22,395 nt of DNA from Bacillota bacterium (GCA_023436805.1 JAEZHT010000047.1:1-22395), one strand, 5' to 3'. Positions 15,382 to 22,251 are shown, counted from the stretch's first letter. Numbers and translations: made by a program. Notes: generated from the sequence alone by a model not told the origin.

Positions 15382-15462
15382 TTAAAGTGCAAAAATTGCA
15401 CCTAAAAACAAAAATAAAAGTGCAATAATACTTAAGATAATGTTGGATGTTGGTGCATTCAT
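15382..15462 (-). CDS. Possible 26-residue single-pass membrane microprotein
   Basis: A short minus-strand frame starts at ATG (15462) and ends at TAA (15382). It reads MNAPTSN, then a continuous hydrophobic segment IILSIIALLFLFLGAIFAL to the stop. The shape, a short polar head and one membrane helix, is typical of bacterial small membrane proteins. Against it, there is no ribosome binding site, its start touches the plus-strand promoter of the next gene, and AT-rich DNA easily yields such peptides. It lies in the otherwise empty 15345-15525 gap, with the secG terminator positioned to end its transcript. Confidence 0.25.
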   Translation of the reverse strand: MNAPTSNIILSIIALLFLFLGAIFAL

Positions 15463-15490
15463 TGACTAAAAATCATTTAGTTGATACAAT
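15462..15490 (+). promoter_or_regulatory. Sigma-A promoter of the gene at 15526
   Basis: TTGACT (15462-15467), a 17-bp spacer and TACAAT (15485-15490). The -10 region shares TTGATACAATAAA with the secG promoter. Confidence 0.85.
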
Positions 15491-15525
15491 AAACCTAGAT
15501 ATAACCATCAAAGGGGGATGGACCT

Positions 15526-16113
15526 ATGGACCGCGCCAAATTCATGAAAAAGTATTTTCGTAAAAAGATCAAAGGTGCTCAAGATTTCGATGCTTATGCA
15601 AAAGCGGATTATGAGCAAGCCTTGGTGCGAGCTAGGGGTTTGCTAGGACTTACCGAAGCCGATACCAATGAACTCAACCCATTGGTGGTGTCTTTACCTG
15701 AAGCGTTCTTTAAAGGGTCAAGCGTCTTATTCAAGATGTCTAAGAAAAATGACCACATCCGCTTCAATCAAGCGAGGGTCACCGTACTTTTATTTGGTGA
15801 ACATCAGCTGTATTACTATACCGCACTCATCGACCATGAACGCGGGGCGTTCTCAGACGATTATACGGTAGAAATCCCATACGGTTCGATCGTTTCGATT
15901 GAAACCAATTCCATTCGTTTCTACGAAAGAGGAACAAACCACCATTATATCGACTTACAATTATACTTAGTAAATGACCACGCGATAACCGTGAGACTCA
16001 AAGATGTCGTGGTTGAACGTAAAGACCTTCAAGCTGGGGTTTCGATTCCTGAAGACACACAAACCGTGCTTTTAATCGTCATGAGATTGTTGCGTGCCAA
16101 ACGTGGATTATAG
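15526..16113 (+). CDS. Conserved-looking cytoplasmic protein of unknown function
   Basis: I do not recognise this 195-residue protein. It has no signal peptide or membrane segment. The first 30 residues are very basic (KFMKKYFRKKIKG), which could contact nucleic acid or phospholipid. Residues about 70-170 look beta-rich, alternating short strands and turns (VTVLLFGEHQLYYYTALIDH, YTVEIPYGSIVSIETNSI, IDLQLYLVNDHAITVRLKD), and end in an alpha helix (TQTVLLIVMRLLRA). That order resembles a bacterial PH-like fold, but this is only a suggestion. The start follows an AAGGGGG-type binding site, and the gene has its own promoter and terminator, so it is a single-gene unit between secG and the ribosomal DUF177-rpmF operon. 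Confidence 0.8.
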   Translation: MDRAKFMKKYFRKKIKGAQDFDAYAKADYEQALVRARGLLGLTEADTNELNPLVVSLPEAFFKGSSVLFKMSKKNDHIRFNQARVTVLLFGEHQLYYYTALIDHERGAFSDDYTVEIPYGSIVSIETNSIRFYERGTNHHYIDLQLYLVNDHAITVRLKDVVVERKDLQAGVSIPEDTQTVLLIVMRLLRAKRGL

Positions 16114-16139
16114 CTCACTTTCCGTGGGCTTTTTCTTTT
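16112..16139 (+). terminator. Terminator overlapping the stop codon of the 15526 gene
   Basis: AGCTCAC (16112-16118) pairs with GTGGGCT (16124-16130), with one G-T pair, around loop TTTCC, then TTTTCTTTT. The TAG stop at 16111-16113 is part of the stem base. Confidence 0.8.
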
Positions 16140-16162
16140 GAAATAACATCTTAGATTAATGT

Positions 16163-16191
16163 TTGACAATCGATATAAAACCATGTATAAT
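16163..16191 (+). promoter_or_regulatory. Consensus promoter of the DUF177-rpmF operon
   Basis: TTGACA (16163-16168) and TATAAT (16186-16191) with a 17-bp spacer match consensus at all twelve positions. The leader before the first start codon is only about 13 nt. Confidence 0.92.
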
Positions 16192-16210
16192 TAATCAAGC
16201 TGGTGATTGT

Positions 16211-16660
16211 ATGATTTTAACACTTGAAAAGCTAAAAACCGAATATGCCAATAAGGGGTTCGATCTCTCATTAGACTTCAAACATCGATTGAAAGATCAG
16301 ACACTCATGTATGACATTGATTTGGTCCGTGTCACGGGACAAGTCCAGTTTTTACAGAGCCGATATGTGCACTTTGATTTAAACATCGAAACCACATTGA
16401 CACTCCCTTGTGCAATCACATTAAAACCAGTGAGTTTCCCGCTCAGTTTTAAAATTGAGGAAGATGTTTCAGAAACCAGTGACGCTGAATACATGATTAT
16501 TGAGGACAAAATCAACTTAGGCGACATCATTTGGGGTGCCATCATACCGATGATCCCGATGCAAGTCTACGCTGAAGATGCGCCAAGGGATCTGTATGAA
16601 GAAGAACCAAAGGTCAATGAAGTATTCGCTCAATTAAAGGACCATTTTGACAAAAAATAG
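16211..16660 (+). CDS. DUF177 (YceD/YlbN) protein, 23S rRNA-associated factor
   Basis: A 149-residue YceD-family protein. The family is encoded next to rpmF in most bacteria and is linked to 23S rRNA accumulation and large-subunit assembly. The core is the conserved strand region VHFDLNIETTLTLPCAITLK and the acidic stretch EYMIIEDKINLGDIIWGAII, followed by IPMQVYAED. Only one cysteine (LPCAITL) remains of the usual C..C pair. The ATG at 16211 is chosen because the consensus promoter would start transcripts near 16198; a longer in-frame start (16163) lies inside the promoter. The binding site is a weak GGTGAT. It is followed by rpmF after 11 nt. Confidence 0.88.
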   Translation: MILTLEKLKTEYANKGFDLSLDFKHRLKDQTLMYDIDLVRVTGQVQFLQSRYVHFDLNIETTLTLPCAITLKPVSFPLSFKIEEDVSETSDAEYMIIEDKINLGDIIWGAIIPMIPMQVYAEDAPRDLYEEEPKVNEVFAQLKDHFDKK

Positions 16661-16671
16661 GAGGTGTGAAG

Positions 16672-16857
16672 ATGGCAATTCCTTTTCGCCGCACGTCTAA
16701 GACTGCAAAAAGAAAACGTCGTACACACTACAAACTAAGCAAACCAACTTTAGTGGTAGACCCACAAACTGGTGACTTAGTATTACCTCACAGAGTATCT
16801 CCAACCACTGGGGAATACAGAGGCAATAAAGTAGTTAACGTCAAAGAATCTGAATAA
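16672..16857 (+). CDS. rpmF: 50S ribosomal protein L32
   Basis: A 61-residue large-subunit ribosomal protein. The N-terminus MAIPFRRTSKTAKRKRRTHY is the standard L32 start and fixes the ATG at 16672, 6 nt after an AGGAGGT site; an in-frame GTG two codons upstream is less likely. The C-terminal half reads VVDPQTGDLVLPHRVSPTTG and then EYRG. In zinc-binding L32 the same region carries four cysteines (CxxC...CxxC); all four are replaced here by D, T, S and T. It is therefore the zinc-independent 'C-minus' form. It is co-transcribed with the DUF177 gene. Confidence 0.95.
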   Translation: MAIPFRRTSKTAKRKRRTHYKLSKPTLVVDPQTGDLVLPHRVSPTTGEYRGNKVVNVKESE

Positions 16858-16873
16858 ATCAGATTTAAAGAAG

Positions 16874-16894
16874 GATGCCGATAGGCATCTTTTT
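16874..16894 (+). terminator. Terminator after rpmF
   Basis: GATGCC (16874-16879) and GGCATC (16884-16889) form a short stem with loop GATA, followed by TTTTTC. G-T and A-T pairs may extend the stem by a few bases. Confidence 0.8.
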
Positions 16895-16928
16895 CTTTAC
16901 CCAAAATTCACCCCCATTTCTAAATGAC

Positions 16929-16957
16929 TTTACAAAGTAAGCAATAAGTTATAAGAT
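16929..16957 (+). promoter_or_regulatory. Candidate promoter of the LtaS-family gene
   Basis: TTTACA (16929-16934) is 17 bp from TAAGAT (16952-16957). The match is moderate. An AAAATGAGGT binding site follows, 8 nt before the ATG. Confidence 0.4.
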
Positions 16958-16988
16958 ATTCATGAATTATTAAAAATGAGGTTTTTCT

Positions 16989-18962
16989 ATGAAACGTATT
17001 AAAGACAAAGGATATATCCTTTTAACCATACTTGCTTTTCTCATCTTAACGATGTTGAATCGGGTGATGGTCACTGCACAATTTTTTAACCCAGGGATGA
17101 ATTTGTATTATGAACCACTTGGCATTCGAATCAATGCTTGGGTCGGAGACTTGGGTCTACTCAGTGTCCTCGTTGGGCTATTTTTACTCTTATTTAAAAA
17201 TAAAAAATATTTCACTTTATCGGTACTGATCCTTGGGGTTGGCTTATCGGTTTTGGTGTTTTCACTTAAGATTTATCAGTTTTATTATGGGACAGCCTTC
17301 TCATTCTTCAATGCGAGAACATTTTCCAACAGTGCCCCAGTATTGGGTCAACAATTGACCATCCATCTATGGCGTAATCTATTCAGAATGGGTCAATACA
17401 TCGCCTTAATTCCAGCTTTCGCATTCATATATTTGGCTGTTCATTTATTCATGCACAAACCATTTAAAGAAACACCACACTGGATTGAAACCTCGAGAAA
17501 AAGAAGATTCGCCCTCAGTGCACTCACATTAGGGTTATTGATGACCACGTTCTCACAATTCGTCTATTACAACCACATCAACAATACATTTTATGAAGAA
17601 CATCGTAACGCCCTCAAAGGGGTTCAAACGATGGGTATTTATAACTATTATTTGGTGGATTTAATCAGCTATACCGTCATTCCACAACCAGAACCGGTCT
17701 TAGAGACCAAACCGGATTTAAAAGCCGAAGTGGATGCCTACATTGAAAATGCGAAACTTACTTGTCCACTCAATTATGAATCGAATCCAAGTTGTGTGAA
17801 TAGTGATTTAACTGGTATATTTGAAGGTAAAAAACTGGTCATTTTCCAATTAGAAGCGATGAATGATTATCTCATCAACTTAAGTGTTGAAGTCGATGGC
17901 GTAGATTATGAAATCATGCCATTCATGAATAGCATCGCCAATTCCAATGAAACATTATATTATCATAATTTCTATTCCAACTTTGGCGTCGGTAAAACCA
18001 GTGACGCCGAATTTGCTGGATTGACAGGGTTATACCCAACCGGACAAATTGTCACGTATTTCGACTATTTGGCAGAAAACTTTGAAACCATCCCAAGTCT
18101 ATTTAAAGAACAAGGGTACACTACATACGGCATCAATGGGTCTAACGAATCCTTCTATAAACGATTCATCAATTATGAATTGTTGGGTTTCGATGAGTTT
18201 GTCCCAGCTGAACGCTTATTGGCAGAAAATTATTACGACCCAGAGATCGATGTGATCAATGGTTGGGTCGATGATACCGTCATTTTTGATTATGTGACCG
18301 ATGTCTTACAAAAAGACGAAGACCAATTCATATTTGCCTTATCTACAGTTACCCATACCCCTTATTTTGATGTCGAAGGCATTACAGGCGTCAATGTATG
18401 GGAAAATACCATCTTAAGAGATTTGGGCAACTACTTTGATTTCAACCGCCGCTTTGACATTGTTTTTGAAGCGTTCTTCCAAAACTTAAGCGATTTGGGT
18501 TTATTAGAAGATACGGTATTCATGATGTATGGTGACCACACCGGCAACATGACGATGTCGGATTTAAGTCAAATTTATCCAGAACTCACCCACCAAGAAT
18601 TCCAAGCGTTGGCACACAACGTACCATTCATGATTTACGCACCAGGTATGGATTTAAGTCAATATGGTTTGGATACATCTATGGTTCGTGGTCAAGCCGA
18701 CATCAAGCGTACCGTCAGCAACCTATTCAACCTCAATGAAGTGTACCATTTTGGTGTGGATATCACATCCAATAATCGCTCATATACCTATAACCCAATG
18801 ACACTCGACTTATTTACCGATGATTATCATATGATCGTGCCAATGTTGTATGTGTCTAATCCAGATTACCAAGCAGAGGCTCAAAGTATCGCCGATTGGT
18901 TCTTAAGATATAAATTGATCAACGACGCGATTTTAAAATATCGCTATTTCGATAACCCTTAA
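16989..18962 (+). CDS. LtaS-family membrane phosphoglycerol transferase (sulfatase fold)
   Basis: A 657-residue enzyme with about five N-terminal membrane segments (within residues 1-195) and an extracellular sulfatase-fold domain. Relatives build polyglycerol-phosphate chains of lipoteichoic acid from phosphatidylglycerol. The metal and catalytic residues of LtaS are recognisable: E289 (FQLEAMND), the catalytic T337 in GVGKTSDAEF, D516-H517 (MYGDHTG), and the substrate histidine in STVTHTPYF. At the site matching the LtaS substrate tryptophan the sequence reads SFYKR where S. aureus reads SFWNR. Such enzymes may also decorate glycolipids or lipoglycans, which suits an organism without a cell wall. 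It is followed by rsmH after a single base (TAATATG), so they are probably co-transcribed. Confidence 0.87.
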   Translation: MKRIKDKGYILLTILAFLILTMLNRVMVTAQFFNPGMNLYYEPLGIRINAWVGDLGLLSVLVGLFLLLFKNKKYFTLSVLILGVGLSVLVFSLKIYQFYYGTAFSFFNARTFSNSAPVLGQQLTIHLWRNLFRMGQYIALIPAFAFIYLAVHLFMHKPFKETPHWIETSRKRRFALSALTLGLLMTTFSQFVYYNHINNTFYEEHRNALKGVQTMGIYNYYLVDLISYTVIPQPEPVLETKPDLKAEVDAYIENAKLTCPLNYESNPSCVNSDLTGIFEGKKLVIFQLEAMNDYLINLSVEVDGVDYEIMPFMNSIANSNETLYYHNFYSNFGVGKTSDAEFAGLTGLYPTGQIVTYFDYLAENFETIPSLFKEQGYTTYGINGSNESFYKRFINYELLGFDEFVPAERLLAENYYDPEIDVINGWVDDTVIFDYVTDVLQKDEDQFIFALSTVTHTPYFDVEGITGVNVWENTILRDLGNYFDFNRRFDIVFEAFFQNLSDLGLLEDTVFMMYGDHTGNMTMSDLSQIYPELTHQEFQALAHNVPFMIYAPGMDLSQYGLDTSMVRGQADIKRTVSNLFNLNEVYHFGVDITSNNRSYTYNPMTLDLFTDDYHMIVPMLYVSNPDYQAEAQSIADWFLRYKLINDAILKYRYFDNP

Positions 18963-18963
18963 T

Positions 18964-19872
18964 ATGAAACATTACAGTGTATTACTCAAAGAATCGATTG
19001 ACGCACTCAACCTCAAAGAAAATGGCATTTACGTGGACGCGACCCTTGGGGGTGGCGGACACAGTGAAGCCATTTTGTTGTCGTTAAAAGGGGGACACCT
19101 CTTTGGTTTCGACCAAGACCAATACGCCTTAAAGACAGCTCAAGAGCGCTTAAAAGGGTTTAAAAACTTCACAGCCATCGCTTCTAACTTTGAATTTATA
19201 AAAGAAGAATTACAAGCATTGGGGATTGAGAAGATTGATGGTGTCGTTATGGATTTGGGGATGTCATCCTTTCAAATTGATGACGCATCGAGAGGGTTTT
19301 CTTACATGCAAGATGCGAAATTGGATATGCGGATGAATCAAAACCAAACCAAGACCGCTTATGATATCGTGAATAACGCTTCATTCGAAGAACTCGTTTA
19401 TATGTTTGAAGTGTATGGCGAAGAGGATTTCGCCAGACCGATTGCGCGAAAAATCATTGAATCTAGACCCCTCCATACGACCTTCGATCTGGTCAAAATC
19501 ACCGACATGTATAAATATAAATCCAAATCCCACTCAGCGAAACAAGTATTTCAAGCCTTAAGAATCGCTGTAAATGATGAGTTAGGGGTACTTGAACGCA
19601 CGTTACCTAAACTATTATCGATGTTAAACCCTGAGGGCGTGATGTCGATCATTACGTTCCATTCGTTAGAAGATCGAATCGTCAAACATTTTTTTAAAAC
19701 CCACAGTGAAGTCCATGTCCCTAAAGGCATTCCTATGATTCATTTGCCTACACCACCCCTCCGTTTAGCCACCAAAAAACCGATACTGCCTTCAGAACAA
19801 GAACTGGCGGAAAACAGCCGATCAAACAGTGCGAAACTCCGTGTCGCGATTAAAAATGAGGTGGCTGAATGA
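18964..19872 (+). CDS. rsmH: 16S rRNA (cytosine(1402)-N(4))-methyltransferase
   Basis: SAM-dependent methylation of C1402 in the ribosomal P site, by a 302-residue enzyme of usual length. Motifs: YVDATLGGGGHSEAIL (SAM loop, GGGGH 29-33), FGFDQDQYAL, GVVMDLGMSSFQIDD, RGFSYMQDAKLDMRM, then IITFHSLEDRIVKHFFK, and a C-terminal NSRSNSAKLRVA. The start directly follows the LtaS-family stop without its own clear binding site, suggesting re-initiation. In walled bacteria this gene opens the dcw cluster and is followed by ftsL and pbp genes; here it overlaps a phospholipase-D-family gene instead. Confidence 0.96.
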   Translation: MKHYSVLLKESIDALNLKENGIYVDATLGGGGHSEAILLSLKGGHLFGFDQDQYALKTAQERLKGFKNFTAIASNFEFIKEELQALGIEKIDGVVMDLGMSSFQIDDASRGFSYMQDAKLDMRMNQNQTKTAYDIVNNASFEELVYMFEVYGEEDFARPIARKIIESRPLHTTFDLVKITDMYKYKSKSHSAKQVFQALRIAVNDELGVLERTLPKLLSMLNPEGVMSIITFHSLEDRIVKHFFKTHSEVHVPKGIPMIHLPTPPLRLATKKPILPSEQELAENSRSNSAKLRVAIKNEVAE

Positions 19873-20948
19873 AACTCATTACCTATGGCCACGAAGCATT
19901 TAAAGCCATTTTAGAAGACATCGATCGTGCCCAACGAAGTATCCTCATTCAAATGTTCATTTGGCGTGATGATCAGATTGGCAATCAACTCTTAAATCAC
20001 TTACAAAATGCGTTAGATCGAGGGGTTCAAGTCACGATTCAAAAAGATGCTTATGGGTCTATTTTTGAAAAAGCAGAAGAGAATAAACAGAGCTTATTCC
20101 ATAAAGAAAAACAAAAAGGGATCCATATCTTAGCGAAAATCATCGATCTTGGCTACGCTGATGATAGAAAACCCAAAGGTTATCAACAAAAGCCCAATGA
20201 AGCCTTGAACAAATTCATCAGACATCCGAACTTATCACTATCAACCTCAATCCTCAAAGACCATACTAAGTTTTATGTCATCGATGATACCATTTTATAC
20301 ATCGGTGGGGTCAATATCGAAGACAAAGAAAATGGACAAGACATTCAAGGTAGAACCTATTTAGATTATATGGTGAGAATCGATAACCCCGATGAAGTGG
20401 CCTATTTCATAACCCGATTTGAGGGTAAAAAAGCCTATGACGTCGATCGAAACATCGATTATGTGATGAATAGACCGAACGATTTTCAAGTCAAAAAAGA
20501 CTTAACACACCTATTAAATCAAGCAAATTATCGCATTTTGATGCATATGGCCTATTTCGGTGCGAAATCCGCCATGCAAGTCCTATTTAACGCCTTAAAT
20601 CGTGGCGTGAAAGTGACCATCGTGACCTCTAAAGTCTCTAACCTTCAAACCGAATATAACCTTCACTGGATGCATAAACTCCAACAAGCAGGTGCAGTCG
20701 TCTTTTTATATGAAGGTTTGGTACATGCGAAAGCGATCTTAATCGATGATACCTTCATCGTTGGGTCTACGAATCTAAACAATTCAGCCTTTGATCAATT
20801 GGGTGAATGTTCACTGGTGGTTCAAGGGGATACCGCTTTAAACGAATCCTTCTTACAAAGCCATAAAGATATTTTGTCTAATACCATTCAAACGAACCCC
20901 ATTAAATATTCAAAAATTAAGTCTTTTTTTGAACAATTACTCAGTTAA
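19869..20948 (+). CDS. Phospholipase D-family protein, cardiolipin-synthase-like
   Basis: A 359-residue protein with two HKD active-site motifs: H132-T-K134 in DHTKFYVIDDTILYIGG, and H286-A-K288 in VHAKAILIDDTFIVGSTNLN. Two such motifs form one catalytic site in cardiolipin synthases and phosphatidyltransferases. Unlike typical bacterial cardiolipin synthases (about 480 residues) it lacks the N-terminal membrane segments, so it is soluble or peripheral. Cardiolipin or another phospholipid transfer is likely, but a nuclease role cannot be excluded. It overlaps rsmH by ATGA and lies in the same unit as the LtaS-family gene, whose substrate in relatives is phosphatidylglycerol, also the cardiolipin precursor. 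Confidence 0.85.
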   Translation: MKLITYGHEAFKAILEDIDRAQRSILIQMFIWRDDQIGNQLLNHLQNALDRGVQVTIQKDAYGSIFEKAEENKQSLFHKEKQKGIHILAKIIDLGYADDRKPKGYQQKPNEALNKFIRHPNLSLSTSILKDHTKFYVIDDTILYIGGVNIEDKENGQDIQGRTYLDYMVRIDNPDEVAYFITRFEGKKAYDVDRNIDYVMNRPNDFQVKKDLTHLLNQANYRILMHMAYFGAKSAMQVLFNALNRGVKVTIVTSKVSNLQTEYNLHWMHKLQQAGAVVFLYEGLVHAKAILIDDTFIVGSTNLNNSAFDQLGECSLVVQGDTALNESFLQSHKDILSNTIQTNPIKYSKIKSFFEQLLS

Positions 20949-20975
20949 AAGCGTGATGATTTCACGCTTTTTCTT
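20948..20975 (+). terminator. Terminator of the LtaS-rsmH-PLD unit
   Basis: AAAGCGTGA (20948-20956) pairs with TCACGCTTT (20962-20970) around a 5-nt loop, followed by a T-rich run. The stem begins at the stop codon. Confidence 0.88.
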
Positions 20976-20981
20976 TTCCTA

Positions 20982-20990
20982 TGCTATACT
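20982..20990 (+). promoter_or_regulatory. Extended -10 promoter of the DUF2804 gene
   Basis: TGCTATACT is an extended -10 element with no clear -35. An AGAGGTG binding site follows at 21002-21008, before the GTG start. Confidence 0.5.
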
Positions 20991-21013
20991 GAAAGTATAA
21001 AAGAGGTGTTATT

Positions 21014-22033
21014 GTGGAAAATCGTTTGACCAAAGGCCCTTTACTCGATGAACGAGGCAATCTCATCGAAGCGGGTTATCACGAAGATTTGATTCGTGCG
21101 TATGACCGTAAAGACATCACCGTCAAAGGGATGCGCACCAAAGAATGGGATTACTACTACATAGGTAATCATAAACACGGCATCGCTTTTACGGTCGCTG
21201 ATAATTCGTACATGTGGCTGGTTTCCATCACCACCTTTGATTTTGAACATAAAACCGAACATACGAAATCACCGATGGGCTTTTTCCCGCTAAAACGATT
21301 GGGTATGCCAAGTTCATCGAGGGTGGGCAACGTGGTCTTTCAAAAGAAGGGATTCTCGTTTGAATTTTTAATCGAAAATGATAAGCGTCATTTAAAGGTA
21401 AGAATGGACCGCTTTAAAGACAATAAGACGCTATCCGCAGATATTGTTTTAACCGAAAAAGAAAACAGCTCCATGGTGATCGCGACACCATTTGAAACCA
21501 AAGGACATTTCTATTACAACCACAAAATCAATTTGATGGATGTCTCCGGTAGTTATACGATTGGACAAGATACTTTCCCTCTTATTCACGCGTTTGGCAC
21601 ACTCGACTGGGGTAGAGGTGTTTGGACCTATAAGAATACCTGGTATTGGTCCAGTGCTTCTGATTTATTCGAAGGCAAGCGCATTGGCTTTAACTTGGGT
21701 TATGGCTTTGGGGATACCTCCAAAGCCAGTGAAAATATGTTTTATTACGATGGACAGTGCTATAAGTTTGAAGACATCACTTTTAATATTCCAAAGAAGC
21801 ATGACCAATATGATTACATGAGTCCTTGGACATTCACCTCTAAATCTGGTGATATTGAACTCACATTTCATCCGATTTTAGACCGTCAAAGCGCGTCTAA
21901 TGTGGTAGTCATCAAATCCATTCAACATCAAGTCTTTGGCAAATTCAGTGGCTATTTCACCATAAAGAATGGTCAGAAAATTGAATTTCATAACGTCATG
22001 GGTTTCGCGGAACGCGTGGTTAATCATTGGTAA
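21014..22033 (+). CDS. DUF2804 domain protein
   Basis: A 339-residue soluble protein matching the DUF2804 family, whose function is not established. Typical features are the N-terminal TKGPLLDERGNLIEAGYH, the early KEWDYYYIGN and the later core AFGTLDWGRGVWTYKNTWYW, rich in Trp and Gly. Most of the chain appears to be beta strands, and related folds bind lipids or carotenoids, which is only suggestive here. GTG is the start, supported by AGAGGTG 5 nt upstream; no in-frame ATG lies near the conserved N-terminus. The gene is a single transcription unit with its own promoter and terminator. Confidence 0.85.
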   Translation: MENRLTKGPLLDERGNLIEAGYHEDLIRAYDRKDITVKGMRTKEWDYYYIGNHKHGIAFTVADNSYMWLVSITTFDFEHKTEHTKSPMGFFPLKRLGMPSSSRVGNVVFQKKGFSFEFLIENDKRHLKVRMDRFKDNKTLSADIVLTEKENSSMVIATPFETKGHFYYNHKINLMDVSGSYTIGQDTFPLIHAFGTLDWGRGVWTYKNTWYWSSASDLFEGKRIGFNLGYGFGDTSKASENMFYYDGQCYKFEDITFNIPKKHDQYDYMSPWTFTSKSGDIELTFHPILDRQSASNVVVIKSIQHQVFGKFSGYFTIKNGQKIEFHNVMGFAERVVNHW

Positions 22034-22040
22034 ATTGTAT

Positions 22041-22067
22041 AAGACAGTCTCGAAAGGACTGTCTTTT
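22041..22067 (+). terminator. Terminator after the DUF2804 gene
   Basis: AAGACAGTC (22041-22049) pairs perfectly with GACTGTCTT (22057-22065) around a 7-nt loop, then T residues to 22067. The first palindrome of the next regulatory region begins immediately after it. Confidence 0.88.
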
Positions 22068-22128
22068 AATTTCGACTACAATCGAAATTAAAAGCTAAAA
22101 CGCATATAATTTCGACTATAATCGAAAT
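22068..22128 (+). promoter_or_regulatory. Tandem palindromic operators, each containing a -10 hexamer
   Basis: AATTTCGA and TCGAAATT arms surround CTACAA at 22068-22089. The same arms (the last T missing) surround CTATAA at 22108-22128. The copies are exactly 40 bp apart. TACAAT (22077-22082) and TATAAT (22117-22122) lie within the palindromes, so a bound protein would cover the -10. From memory, similar TTTCGACTATAATCGAAA elements occur before DUF4143 ATPase genes in other Firmicutes. Confidence 0.75.
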
Positions 22129-22142
22129 CAAGAGGTGATACT

Positions 22143-22235
22143 GTGATTAATCGAGAATTGTATATCGATGAGTTGTGGCGTTTTAACAACACAATCAAGA
22201 AGTCCACACCCTCTTCAGGTAGCGGGATGAATTGA
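22143..22235 (+). pseudogene. Truncated 5' end of a DUF4143-type AAA ATPase gene
   Basis: A GTG start (22143) with AGAGGTGAT upstream encodes (V/M)INRELYIDELWRF, matching the conserved N-terminus of DUF4143 ATPases (MINRxxYxxxLxxF), normally followed within about 15 residues by a P-loop (GxRRxGKST). Here the sequence departs after F14, continuing NNTIKKSTPSSGSGMN to a TGA at 22233-22235. No Walker A motif follows and the tnpB gene begins about 105 bp later. The native start, binding site and operators remain while the rest is gone, consistent with disruption by a mobile element or deletion. Confidence 0.65.
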
Positions 22236-22236
22236 T
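22187..22236 (+). mobile_element. Candidate IS200/IS605-type end remnant (degenerate hairpin)
   Basis: The stretch AATCAAGAAGTCCAC, then ACC-loop-GGT and GCGGGATGAA, resembles the right-end hairpin of IS200/IS605-group elements (GAAG-CCC-stem-GGG-TGAA/TTCA). Pairing is imperfect, with an A-C mismatch and a bulge. It ends in TTGAT (22232-22236), the known ISDra2 target pentamer. Identification is by pattern only. Confidence 0.35.
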
Positions 22237-22251
22237 TCGTATATTGCTTTC

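Noticed and set aside
15301..15525. Small RNA or riboswitch after secG
   Set aside because: Apart from the terminator and the TGCAC words I see no stable fold or known riboswitch core.
16163..16210. Longer DUF177 protein starting with TTG at 16163
   Set aside because: That codon is the -35 of a consensus promoter whose transcript begins near 16198.
22068..22128. CRISPR-like repeats
   Set aside because: There are only two copies, each palindromic and containing a -10 box, with an 18-bp gap and no further repeats; a promoter-operator explains them better.
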